Assembly (NCBI RefSeq): GCF_000374925.1
Contig: NZ_KB895555.1
Span: forward strand, 1-64,000
Reading direction: 5' to 3'
Length of the DNA stretch: 64,000 bases
DNA from: Arthrobacter sp. 131MFCol6.1
Lineage (GTDB): Bacteria; Actinomycetota; Actinomycetes; Actinomycetales; Micrococcaceae
Under the pieces are notes generated by a model that was not told where the DNA came from, ran no database searches, and saw only the letters and a list, made by a program, of their open reading frames with translations. The translations under genes were made by a program, and so were the position numbers. Positions 1-7,961 of the stretch are shown piece after piece (within the stretch, counting starts at the first letter, position 1; the number at the start of each line of letters is the position of its first letter).

Positions 1-96
1 GACAGCGGCCCGGACGGCCGCGGCGGGCCGTGCGGCTCGGGCGGCCGTGCGGCTCGCGTGACAGCGGCCCGGACGGCCGCGGCGGGCCATGCGGCG
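1..96. repeat. GC-rich direct repeat downstream of the kinase gene
   Basis: A 29-bp block at 1-29 recurs exactly at 60-88, a 59-bp period, and the intervening sequence holds shorter reiterations of a GGCCGTGCGGCTCG-like word. The segment lies beyond the 3' end of the minus-strand kinase gene. I see no convincing coding frame in 1-180. It could be an intergenic minisatellite or the edge of something cut off by the window. Confidence 0.6.
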
Positions 97-180
97 CGCA
101 CATCCACGCCAGAGTAATGGCCCCGCGGGGCAACCCCGGGCCCTTAGTCCTACGATCCTCAGCCCTACGAGCCCTCGGGC

Positions 181-2157
181 TTAAGAGTTCTCCCGGGATG
201 TGATCCCGAAGCTCGGAGACTGCAGCTCGGTGAAGTTCCCGACGCTGGCGCGCACGGTGCACTGGGGCGTGATCTGCAGGGCCGTCACGGTGAGCCCCGC
301 GCTGTCCACTGCGAGCGCCCCGCCGCAGCCGTCGGAGAACCGTACCCCCTTCTCACCGCCGCTCACCGCGGCGAGCATCTGCGAGGGCTTGCCCGATGCT
401 GGACTGACATAGAGCGGATTCAGCTCGTCTGCGCCGCCGGCCCACACTGGCACCAGGGTGATCTTCAGCGGGCTGGGGGTCACGACGCGCGCTGGAGTAC
501 GCACCTCCACGCCCTTCAGGCGCTGGACGGGATAGGCCGTGCCCTTGACGGCAGGGTCCTGCGTCGCGGCCGTCGTCGCCTCGGACCCGGCCCGCAGCCA
601 GGCATCGAGGGCCTGCTGGTCCGCGGGCGACACTGACACCTTGGCGGTGACCTGGACTGCCCCTCCCGCCGGGACCTCCAACCCCGAGACCTTCCAGCCA
701 CACTCGACGTCAAGGCCGGTGATCGAGGCCTGATTCCTGCTCACCGAAGCCCCGTCCCACGTGACCGCCGGGCACGCTTCCCCGTCGGCCAGGCCCGGGA
801 TCACCTCAAGGAATTCACCGGATAGCGGCGCCTTCTGCGCCGCGTACGACACAGTAAAGCGGATCTGACCGGAGGACGGCTCGTAGGAGGCCTCCCGCGA
901 GATTGTCAGGCCGGTCGGAAGCGCCGCGTCCTGCAGTTGCTTGGACATCTGGCCGCCTTCCGCGGTGGGCCCCATTTGCGGACCTGCGGGGGCGAGGACA
1001 ACGAACCCCAGGACCATCGCGACGACGAGCAGGGCCGCGGCACCGGCGAGCAGCAGCGCTTTGCGGGTGCGCCAGAACGGGGTGGCGACCTGTTCCTCCA
1101 GCCGGGCCTCGGCCCGGGGCCGCACTTCGCGACGCGGGATTGGACGGGCGATGGTGGCGCTGTCCGCCTCCCCGAGCTCGGGAGCCTTCCCGGCGTGGTC
1201 AACTGGCGAGCCTGACGCGAAGGCCGTGAGGTCCTCGTCCGTGAAGGCGCCCCGGACGACGGTGGCCGAGCGTTCGACGGCGTCGAAGTCCTCCGGGGCT
1301 TCGGTACGCGTGATGGGGCCGCTGCCGGCAAGGCGGGGTGCGAGACGCCGGAGCGTCGCCGCGGCCTCACTCGCCGTCGGGCGTTGCGCGGGGTCTTTGG
1401 ACAGCAGCCCGTCGAGTACGTTCCAGACCACGTCATCCACGGGGATCCGTGGCGGACGCGAGGAAACATGGCGGTACGCGACGCTGAAGTCCGTCCCCGG
1501 CCCGGCGAAAGGAGTGCGTCCGGCGAGGAGCTCGTAGAGCAGGACGCCCGTTGAGTACACATCCCCCGGCGGGCCGGACCGGCCCTGGCTGATGAGCTCG
1601 GGAGGCATGTAGTGCGGGGTGCCGATGAGACCGGTCGTCTGGCGAATCTTCTCGCCCACGACGTCGGAGATGCCGAAGTCGGAGACCCGTACGTCGCCCG
1701 CGCCACACTCGGGCCAGGGGCGGGCGAGGAGCACATTGTCCGGCTTAATGTCGCGATGCGTCACGCCTCGCGAGTGCGCGAAAGCCAGTGCGTCGAACAC
1801 TTCGGCGACGACATTGAACGCGTCCAGGGGACGCAGCGGGCCGGCCTCCTTCACCGCGTCACGCAGCGAACCGCCCTTGACGTAGTCCATGACGATGGCC
1901 AACCGCGCGCCCTCCACCACCATGTCGCGCACGGTGACGATGTGCGAGTCCTGCAGGCCAAGCAGGACGGATCGCTCGCGGACGAACCGCTCCACAAGCG
2001 AGGGATCGTCGGCGTGCTCCGGGCGCAGGACTTTGGCAGCAAACGTCCGGCCGTCGACCGAGGTGACGGTCCAGACCTCGCCGACGGCACCGGAGCCCAC
2101 CCGTTCGCCGAAGCGGTAGGACGCTCCCAGAGCCTGACCCGTCTGTGCGAATTGCAT
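181..2157 (-). CDS. membrane-anchored Ser/Thr protein kinase (PknB-like)
   Basis: Hanks-type kinase of about 658 residues. The catalytic domain shows a glycine loop (GSGAVGEVW, about residues 22-30), the AAKVL lysine, HRDIKPDN (about 134-141), SDFG and the MPPE activation-segment end, so it should be active. A single hydrophobic helix (about 366-390) is followed by some 260 residues predicted outside the cell; these do not look like PASTA repeats and I do not recognise them. The start is set at an ATG preceded by GGAGAG with a 6-nt gap; a TTG at 2193 would add 12 residues but has weaker support. It lies directly downstream of the FtsK/SpoIIIE gene on the same strand. The adjacent FHA domain (which binds phosphothreonine) makes the secretion ATPase or its partners likely substrates; that link is inference. 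Confidence 0.9.
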   Translation of the reverse strand: MQFAQTGQALGASYRFGERVGSGAVGEVWTVTSVDGRTFAAKVLRPEHADDPSLVERFVRERSVLLGLQDSHIVTVRDMVVEGARLAIVMDYVKGGSLRDAVKEAGPLRPLDAFNVVAEVFDALAFAHSRGVTHRDIKPDNVLLARPWPECGAGDVRVSDFGISDVVGEKIRQTTGLIGTPHYMPPELISQGRSGPPGDVYSTGVLLYELLAGRTPFAGPGTDFSVAYRHVSSRPPRIPVDDVVWNVLDGLLSKDPAQRPTASEAAATLRRLAPRLAGSGPITRTEAPEDFDAVERSATVVRGAFTDEDLTAFASGSPVDHAGKAPELGEADSATIARPIPRREVRPRAEARLEEQVATPFWRTRKALLLAGAAALLVVAMVLGFVVLAPAGPQMGPTAEGGQMSKQLQDAALPTGLTISREASYEPSSGQIRFTVSYAAQKAPLSGEFLEVIPGLADGEACPAVTWDGASVSRNQASITGLDVECGWKVSGLEVPAGGAVQVTAKVSVSPADQQALDAWLRAGSEATTAATQDPAVKGTAYPVQRLKGVEVRTPARVVTPSPLKITLVPVWAGGADELNPLYVSPASGKPSQMLAAVSGGEKGVRFSDGCGGALAVDSAGLTVTALQITPQCTVRASVGNFTELQSPSFGITSRENS

Positions 2158-2239
2158 ACCGTACTCTCCAACGCTATCGATCTGATTCCTCAAGGCGCCC
2201 CGCCGTCCACTCGTTCCTCGTAAGCGCTCGTAGCCGGGC

Positions 2240-5200
2240 TCAGCCCTCAGCGCTCATCGACTGGATCAGTGCCAATTGCCCGCCGACGCCGATGTATCCA
2301 CGCCCGGCGGTCAGCGCCACGGGCGCCCTGCGCGGGAGTGCGGCGCCCAGCAGTTCGCCGTCGTAATCCACATCCGGTTGCAGCAGCACGCCCAGGCGGG
2401 ATTTGCGGAGCGTCTTGGTCCAGTGACTGTACAGCCCGCGGAGATCCGCGGACCGCCCGGCCGCGATGACGCACAGCCCCGGCTGCCCGGAGGTCACGGC
2501 CCCCGCGATGGATTGATCGGCGTCCTCGAAGCGCTCAGCGTCGTCGATCAGCAGGAACACCGGGCCGCGCTCGAGGCGCAGGGAGGCGAGCAGGGCCGGT
2601 ACATCATCCGTGCCGACGGCCATGCGATCCAGATCGGCGAGGGCCAGGGGCGAGCGGCGATCGCAGATGCCCCACACCTGAGCCGGCCCGCGGGAGGTGG
2701 CCGCGCCGCGCAGGGCTGCGGCCAGGGCCAGCAGCAGCGTGGACTTGCCCGAACGGGCGGGCCCGGCGACGAGCGCGTGCTCGCCCTCGTAGATCTCCAG
2801 GAACGCCGGTGAGAGGTCCGCTTCCTGTATTCCCACCGGGATGAGCCAAGGTTCGGCCCCCAGCCGGGGTTCCACGCCTAGCTCCTGCATCGTGACGCTG
2901 GAGGGCAGACGCCTGATCGCGGGGGTCTTCGCGGCCGCCTGCGCCCAGCTTTGCCGCACGCGATCCACCGCAGCCTCGATACCGATGCCGGGGGTGGCCA
3001 CATGCATCTGGAGCGAGGTGCGGGGATCCACGCAGCGCCCAGGAAGCGCCGCAGGGATTTCCTTGCCCCGGACACCGAGCGAGGAGTAGTCGTAGGCGTC
3101 CGCCAGCCGGAAGAGCCACTTCTGCAGCGTCACCTCGTTCATGGCCGAGGGCACAGCCTTGGCGCGTGTGGTGGAGACCGCGAAGGACAGTCCCAGCGCC
3201 GGGCCGTCCGCGTACGCCCGATACAGCAGAGCCAGCAGCTGCTGCCCTTCGAAGTCCTGGAACTCGTCCCGCAGCGAGGCCAGGCCGTCCAGCAGCACGA
3301 CGGCGCGGCGGTGCCTGCCAGGGGCGGCGCGGCGTCTCTCGAGCTCGGTGTGCAGGTGCCGCAGGAAGCGGGCCTGCTGCTCCTTGGCGCCGGCCCCGGT
3401 TCCCACATACGCCACGGTGTGCGGCAGGCGTTCCAGGGCTTCGAGCTCACGGGAGCCCATGTCGAGAATCATCAGGTCCAGCTCGGCCGGATCGGCGTCC
3501 TTCGCCAGTGTCAGCGCGATGGAGGCCAGTGTGGTGCTCGTGCCGGAGCCGGCCACGCCCATGAGCATCAGGTTGCCCACGGACATGTCCCATCCCGCCG
3601 CGGACTGGCGCTGTAGCTCCGGCTCGTCCACGATGGCCACCTGGACGGTGGAACCTCGGACGGCGCCCACCATCGGCAGCAGCCGGGGTGCGGTGGGAGT
3701 GTCTGACGGTGCGGCGGGACGGCCGCCGTCCGGCTGGGGAAGATAACCCTCCAGCTCCACACGCTCGCCCAGGGCCTCCGGCCAGACCTGCCGCGGCTGG
3801 GCGTACCCTGCCTCGGCGTTGGCTTCGACAATGGCATCGATGAGGAGTTCGAGGTCGTTCTCGTCCACGGCCGCAGACCGTGGCGGCGCCGCCGCGGGCA
3901 CAGGGACGCCGAACTGGCGGATCTCCCGCACGTCCACGGCGGGGCCGCCGCCAAGCTGCGCCCGTCCGGTCACGAGGGCTGTCTGCACGGGCGTGATGTC
4001 GTCCTGACCCAGTTTCACAAATGCGCGGCCCATCTGGGCCCGGCCGATCGCCGAGGCGGCGGGCACCCCGATGACGTTGTTGGAGTCGTCGCGGCTCTGC
4101 ACCCGCAGGGCCACCCGGAGGTTGGTGTTCGCGAGGATGTCGTCGCTGACGACGCCCGCGGGGCGCTGCGTCGCGAGGATCATGTGCACACCCAGGGTGC
4201 GGCCCACTGCACCCACGCTGACGAGCGCCTTGAGCACGTCCGGGAAGTCCTTGGCCAGCATGGCGAACTCGTCGATCACGAGCAGCAGCCGGGGCATGGG
4301 CTCGGCCGGGTTCGTGGCCAGATAGGCGTTCAGGTTGTCGATGCCCTCGCCGGCCTCGGCGAAGACCCGCTGGCGGCGTTCCATCTCCGCCTCCAGGGCG
4401 CGGAGAGCCCGGTCGGCGAGCTGCTCGTCCAGATTGGAGATTGTGCCGATGGTGTGCGGAAGGCGTTCGCATGCCTTGAAGGCGGCTCCGCCTTTGAAGT
4501 CGACGAGGATAAAGTTCAGGCGGGTCGGATCGTTGCGTGCCGCGAGCCCGGCCACGAGCGAGCGGAGGAACTCGGATTTGCCGGAGCCGGTGGTGCCGCC
4601 CACCAGGCCGTGCGGGCCGTCCTTGACCAGGTCCAGGGTCAGGGTGCCGTTCTCCCCTGTGCCGATCGGCGTGGACACGCCGGTGGGAGCCTGCCACAGG
4701 CGACGGATCGTGGTCGAGTCCGGGCGGTCGTAGCCGAGGAGCCCGGGCAGCCGCACGAGCGGGGGCAGCGAGGCCCCGGGCACGCTCAGCTCCGGATCGT
4801 CGAAGTGCGCCACGCGCATCGCGCAGCGCAAGGCCTCCTCCTGGTCCAGGCCCGCCAGGATGACGTCCTCCACGCGGGTCAGGTCCTCCGGCTGGTCCAC
4901 AGTGGCCGCGGCGTCTGCCCCGACCCTGATGATGGTGGTGCAGGTGGCCGGCAACTGCTCCTCCGAGGTCGCGATGACGATGCCCGCCACCCGTGAAGGG
5001 CGCTGCTGCGGGTTCACATGGACCCCTGGTACGGAGCGGCCCGTGCCGAGCAGCGCGCGTGCCGGCGCGTCCCTGCCCTCCGTGAGCACCTCGGAGTCCA
5101 GGACCACCAGCATCGCTGGTGTAGGCAGCTCCTGCACCGTGTCCTTGAGCGTGCGCAGCATGGCCAGGCTCGTCTCGCGGTGCGCGGACATCCACCGCTC

Positions 5201-6553
5201 GCCCGTGCTGCTGCCGGCCTGGCGCGTGTGCGGCAGCCACGAGGCCCACTCCCACTCGTCAGCTCGCCCGGCGTCGCAGAAGACGCCGATGGTCAGGTCG
5301 GCTGGACCGACGTGCACCGCGGCCTGGGCCAGGAGGGATCGCGCGAGCGCCAGGGTCCCCTCCCGCGGTCCGACGATACCCACGACGCCGGCGTCGGTCA
5401 GGTCCACGAGCACGGGCGCGGCCTGCAGGCGCGCAGCCGCGAGGGAGTCCTTCACCTTCTCATCCAGCCGCGATCCGGCTGTGCGGTCCACCTCGGGCTT
5501 CCAGGGGACGTCACCTGTGCCGGCGTGCAGGGCCAGGAAGTCGTCGGCGTCTGCGCGGCGCTGCCACAAGGACGTGGCGGGGAGTGCGGGGCGCCGGACC
5601 ACGGTCGCGGGATCGGGGATCATCCGATGGCGTCGTGCGGTCTCCGTCGCTGCGGCTGCGCGGACCTGCTGCTCGAATCCCTGGAGCGCGCCGGCGAAAC
5701 GCTCGTCCTCTTCCTTGAGGCCCCGGGCGTGACGGCGCTTTTGTTCGAACCACATGCCCACGGCCATGACCGGGCTGAGCATGGCGAACATCGCGAAGCG
5801 CATATCCCGCAGGATCAAGACCATCGCCGCCGCCATCACGAGGGGCGCGAGCACCGTGATGTAGCTGAACTTGCTGGCTGGCGGCACGTCCTTGCGGCTC
5901 GGCGGGACCAGGGGCTCGCCCGCCGGGGCCTGCCCGGGGCGGGGAGGCCGGTTGAAGGGCGCTGTCGCCGCCGGTGTGAGGTTGTGCAGGCTGCCGGGTG
6001 CCGGGGCGGGAGTCTCGTCCAGGGACCGGCGCAGGAGGAGCACCGTGCCGCCCGCCGTGATCGTGGCGGTTCCGGTGACCAGGACCCCGTCCTCTCCCAC
6101 CGGCTCGCCATTGACGAGGGTGCCGTTCGTGGATCCGCCATCGAACACCCGCAGCCCGTCCTCCTCCCGGCGCAGGCGGCAGTGGTCCCACGAGGCGCTT
6201 TCGGTGGGAAGGCTCAGATCGGCGTGAGGGGACCGGCCGATGAGCATCTCTCGCCCTTGCGGAACGTCAACCACGCCGCCGGTGCGCTGGCCGCCGGCGA
6301 GCGTCACGCTCCAGCCGCGCACGCGCTGCGGAATCTGCCACGGCGCCCGCGAGATGCGGCTGCCCTCCAGGAAGATCAGTTCTGAGACGGGGGTGGAACC
6401 ACGCACCTCGGCCTCGTTCACGAACACGGCCTCATCGGGTGCCAGGCGCGGGCCGCCAGCGGCCTCCACGAGGTCTGTCAGCGTCGTGGCGGGCGCGGCG
6501 TGAGCCACGTCGCACTCAAAGCGACGCTCGTCCAGGTCGATCAGCACACGCAC
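2240..6553 (-). CDS. FHA-FtsK/SpoIIIE secretion ATPase (EssC/EccC type)
   Basis: 1437-residue type VII-like motor. An N-terminal FHA domain (about 95-160) carries GRSPHADLS and STNGTLVNG. Two hydrophobic helices follow (about 228-270), then three P-loop ATPase modules. Module 1 has GGTTGSGKSEF (about 650) and Walker B LLLVIDEF. Module 2 has GVAGSGTSTT (about 998), in which the P-loop lysine is replaced by threonine. Module 3 has GPARSGKST (about 1262) and LLIDDAE. The overall plan, FHA then membrane then three ATPases, is that of EssC/EccC proteins, which drive export of WXG100 proteins and larger effectors. The GTG start has AAGGAG 6 nt upstream. Kinase gene downstream, membrane-anchored protein gene upstream, WXG100 gene nearby. 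Confidence 0.92.
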   Translation of the reverse strand: MRVLIDLDERRFECDVAHAAPATTLTDLVEAAGGPRLAPDEAVFVNEAEVRGSTPVSELIFLEGSRISRAPWQIPQRVRGWSVTLAGGQRTGGVVDVPQGREMLIGRSPHADLSLPTESASWDHCRLRREEDGLRVFDGGSTNGTLVNGEPVGEDGVLVTGTATITAGGTVLLLRRSLDETPAPAPGSLHNLTPAATAPFNRPPRPGQAPAGEPLVPPSRKDVPPASKFSYITVLAPLVMAAAMVLILRDMRFAMFAMLSPVMAVGMWFEQKRRHARGLKEEDERFAGALQGFEQQVRAAAATETARRHRMIPDPATVVRRPALPATSLWQRRADADDFLALHAGTGDVPWKPEVDRTAGSRLDEKVKDSLAAARLQAAPVLVDLTDAGVVGIVGPREGTLALARSLLAQAAVHVGPADLTIGVFCDAGRADEWEWASWLPHTRQAGSSTGERWMSAHRETSLAMLRTLKDTVQELPTPAMLVVLDSEVLTEGRDAPARALLGTGRSVPGVHVNPQQRPSRVAGIVIATSEEQLPATCTTIIRVGADAAATVDQPEDLTRVEDVILAGLDQEEALRCAMRVAHFDDPELSVPGASLPPLVRLPGLLGYDRPDSTTIRRLWQAPTGVSTPIGTGENGTLTLDLVKDGPHGLVGGTTGSGKSEFLRSLVAGLAARNDPTRLNFILVDFKGGAAFKACERLPHTIGTISNLDEQLADRALRALEAEMERRQRVFAEAGEGIDNLNAYLATNPAEPMPRLLLVIDEFAMLAKDFPDVLKALVSVGAVGRTLGVHMILATQRPAGVVSDDILANTNLRVALRVQSRDDSNNVIGVPAASAIGRAQMGRAFVKLGQDDITPVQTALVTGRAQLGGGPAVDVREIRQFGVPVPAAAPPRSAAVDENDLELLIDAIVEANAEAGYAQPRQVWPEALGERVELEGYLPQPDGGRPAAPSDTPTAPRLLPMVGAVRGSTVQVAIVDEPELQRQSAAGWDMSVGNLMLMGVAGSGTSTTLASIALTLAKDADPAELDLMILDMGSRELEALERLPHTVAYVGTGAGAKEQQARFLRHLHTELERRRAAPGRHRRAVVLLDGLASLRDEFQDFEGQQLLALLYRAYADGPALGLSFAVSTTRAKAVPSAMNEVTLQKWLFRLADAYDYSSLGVRGKEIPAALPGRCVDPRTSLQMHVATPGIGIEAAVDRVRQSWAQAAAKTPAIRRLPSSVTMQELGVEPRLGAEPWLIPVGIQEADLSPAFLEIYEGEHALVAGPARSGKSTLLLALAAALRGAATSRGPAQVWGICDRRSPLALADLDRMAVGTDDVPALLASLRLERGPVFLLIDDAERFEDADQSIAGAVTSGQPGLCVIAAGRSADLRGLYSHWTKTLRKSRLGVLLQPDVDYDGELLGAALPRRAPVALTAGRGYIGVGGQLALIQSMSAEG

Positions 6554-6614
6554 CGGGCGCTCCTTCAGTGGTGGATGGTTCCCGCCCGCTCAGGGGCGAG
6601 CCGGGGGCGGGTGG

Positions 6615-7961
6615 TCAGGGGTTTGCCGGCGCCGGCACCCAGACGAGCCGCGGAGCGGCCTCGTCCGGCGGGCGCAGGCCAAGGTCCTGAGGGGAAGCGT
6701 AGACCGGGATTGCCTCCGCGGTCAGCGCCGCGGAGCGCGAGAAATCCAGCTCCGGCCCGGCGAGGCCGTCACCAGGGCCAAACGACATGGCGCGCAACGC
6801 CGCGCCGACTTTGGACGGCTCGCCGCTTCCAGCCGACGCGGCCGCCCGTACGAGGGCGACGACGGCGTCGTGGCTGCGTGCGTCCGCCGCCCATGCATCG
6901 GCGGAGAACGGGGCATCGCCCGTCAGGTTCTGGACCTTCGGGTCGCCGGACGCCAGGCGCACGGCGGACAGGAATGCGGACATCCCGCGCCCCTGGGCGT
7001 CCTGCTGGAGCGCCGTGGCATCGCCGCCGGCCGGGGCAACGCTGACCAGCTGCCCGGAGGCGGCGCCGTCGAGTTCGGCGAGCGTGGAGGCGAAGGCCGG
7101 GGCGGTGGCGCCGTCCGGTATGACGACGGGGACTGACACGTCGCGGGACTGTAGAGCCTGAACCAACCGGGCCAGCCGCTGCGGGGTGGCGGCCGAGACG
7201 ACCACGGCGTCCGCGGGCTCGGCGACCCTCGTGGACCCGGCGCCTGCGGGGGCGTCTTCGGCAGGCGGGCGCAGCTGGGCGCCTGTTTGGATGGCGGCCT
7301 CCTGCGCCAGGCCCGTCACGTCGTCGAAGCCGTCGAGGTTCAGCGTCTGGGAGATCCCGACCGAGGCAGGGACCTCGCCGCCGTCCCCGACGAGCAGCAC
7401 CCTGTTCTTGCCGTCCAGCGCGGTGCGAAGCCCGGCCGCAACGGATGCGCCCGATGGCCCCGTGGTCCAGGTAGCCTGCGCCGGGTCCGACGGTTCGGCA
7501 TAAGGCAGAATCACCGGGAGGCCGAGCTCCTCGGCGGTCTTGGCCGCGGCCCGGGCCTGCGCCCCCGCGGTCGCCACGATGACACCCGACGCCCCCTGCT
7601 CGGCGAGCGCGCGGACGGCGGCGCGCGCGCCGTCCTCCGTGCCGCGGTCGTTTTGGGCCGAGAGGGCGACGGCGGCGCCGCCCTGGGCGAAGCGCTGTGC
7701 GGCGACGATTGCGCCCTGTGCTGCGCGGTTGTACTCGGAGCCGGGCTCGCCGGACTGGCCCAGCGTGAGGACGACGCCGATGGAGAAGTCCTTCGGCAGG
7801 CCCTCGGCTTTCAGCGCAACGGGAACCGTCGCGGCTACCGGATCGGGCCGTGAAGCCTCCTTGGGACGGCTCAGGGCCAGGGTCGTCAGGGCGATAGCAG
7901 CCGCGAGGACGACAGTGATGCCGGCGACGATCAGGGTCGTGAGCCTGGTGTGGGAGCTCAT
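6615..7961 (-). CDS. membrane-anchored periplasmic-binding-protein-like protein
   Basis: 448 residues. An N-terminal uncleaved-looking helix (about 9-30) tethers an extracellular domain resembling the type 1 periplasmic-binding fold of LivK-like amino-acid receptors (the IGVVLTLGQSG start and alternating alpha/beta segments such as GVIVATAGAQ are characteristic). No ABC permease or ATPase genes adjoin it, so a transport role is unlikely. Its ATG overlaps the stop of the upstream coiled-coil lipoprotein gene (ATGA), so the two are translationally coupled. The family fold is a moderate call; a sensor or structural role in the secretion locus is inference. Confidence 0.7.
   Translation of the reverse strand: MSSHTRLTTLIVAGITVVLAAAIALTTLALSRPKEASRPDPVAATVPVALKAEGLPKDFSIGVVLTLGQSGEPGSEYNRAAQGAIVAAQRFAQGGAAVALSAQNDRGTEDGARAAVRALAEQGASGVIVATAGAQARAAAKTAEELGLPVILPYAEPSDPAQATWTTGPSGASVAAGLRTALDGKNRVLLVGDGGEVPASVGISQTLNLDGFDDVTGLAQEAAIQTGAQLRPPAEDAPAGAGSTRVAEPADAVVVSAATPQRLARLVQALQSRDVSVPVVIPDGATAPAFASTLAELDGAASGQLVSVAPAGGDATALQQDAQGRGMSAFLSAVRLASGDPKVQNLTGDAPFSADAWAADARSHDAVVALVRAAASAGSGEPSKVGAALRAMSFGPGDGLAGPELDFSRSAALTAEAIPVYASPQDLGLRPPDEAAPRLVWVPAPANP

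Noticed and set aside
181..2157. EssB-type pseudokinase
   Set aside because: Lysine, HRD aspartate and DFG are all present, so it should be catalytically competent even though its topology is EssB-like.
6615..7961. Substrate-binding protein of a branched-chain amino-acid ABC importer
   Set aside because: No permease or ATPase genes adjoin it and it has a membrane anchor; it is translationally coupled to the secretion-locus lipoprotein.
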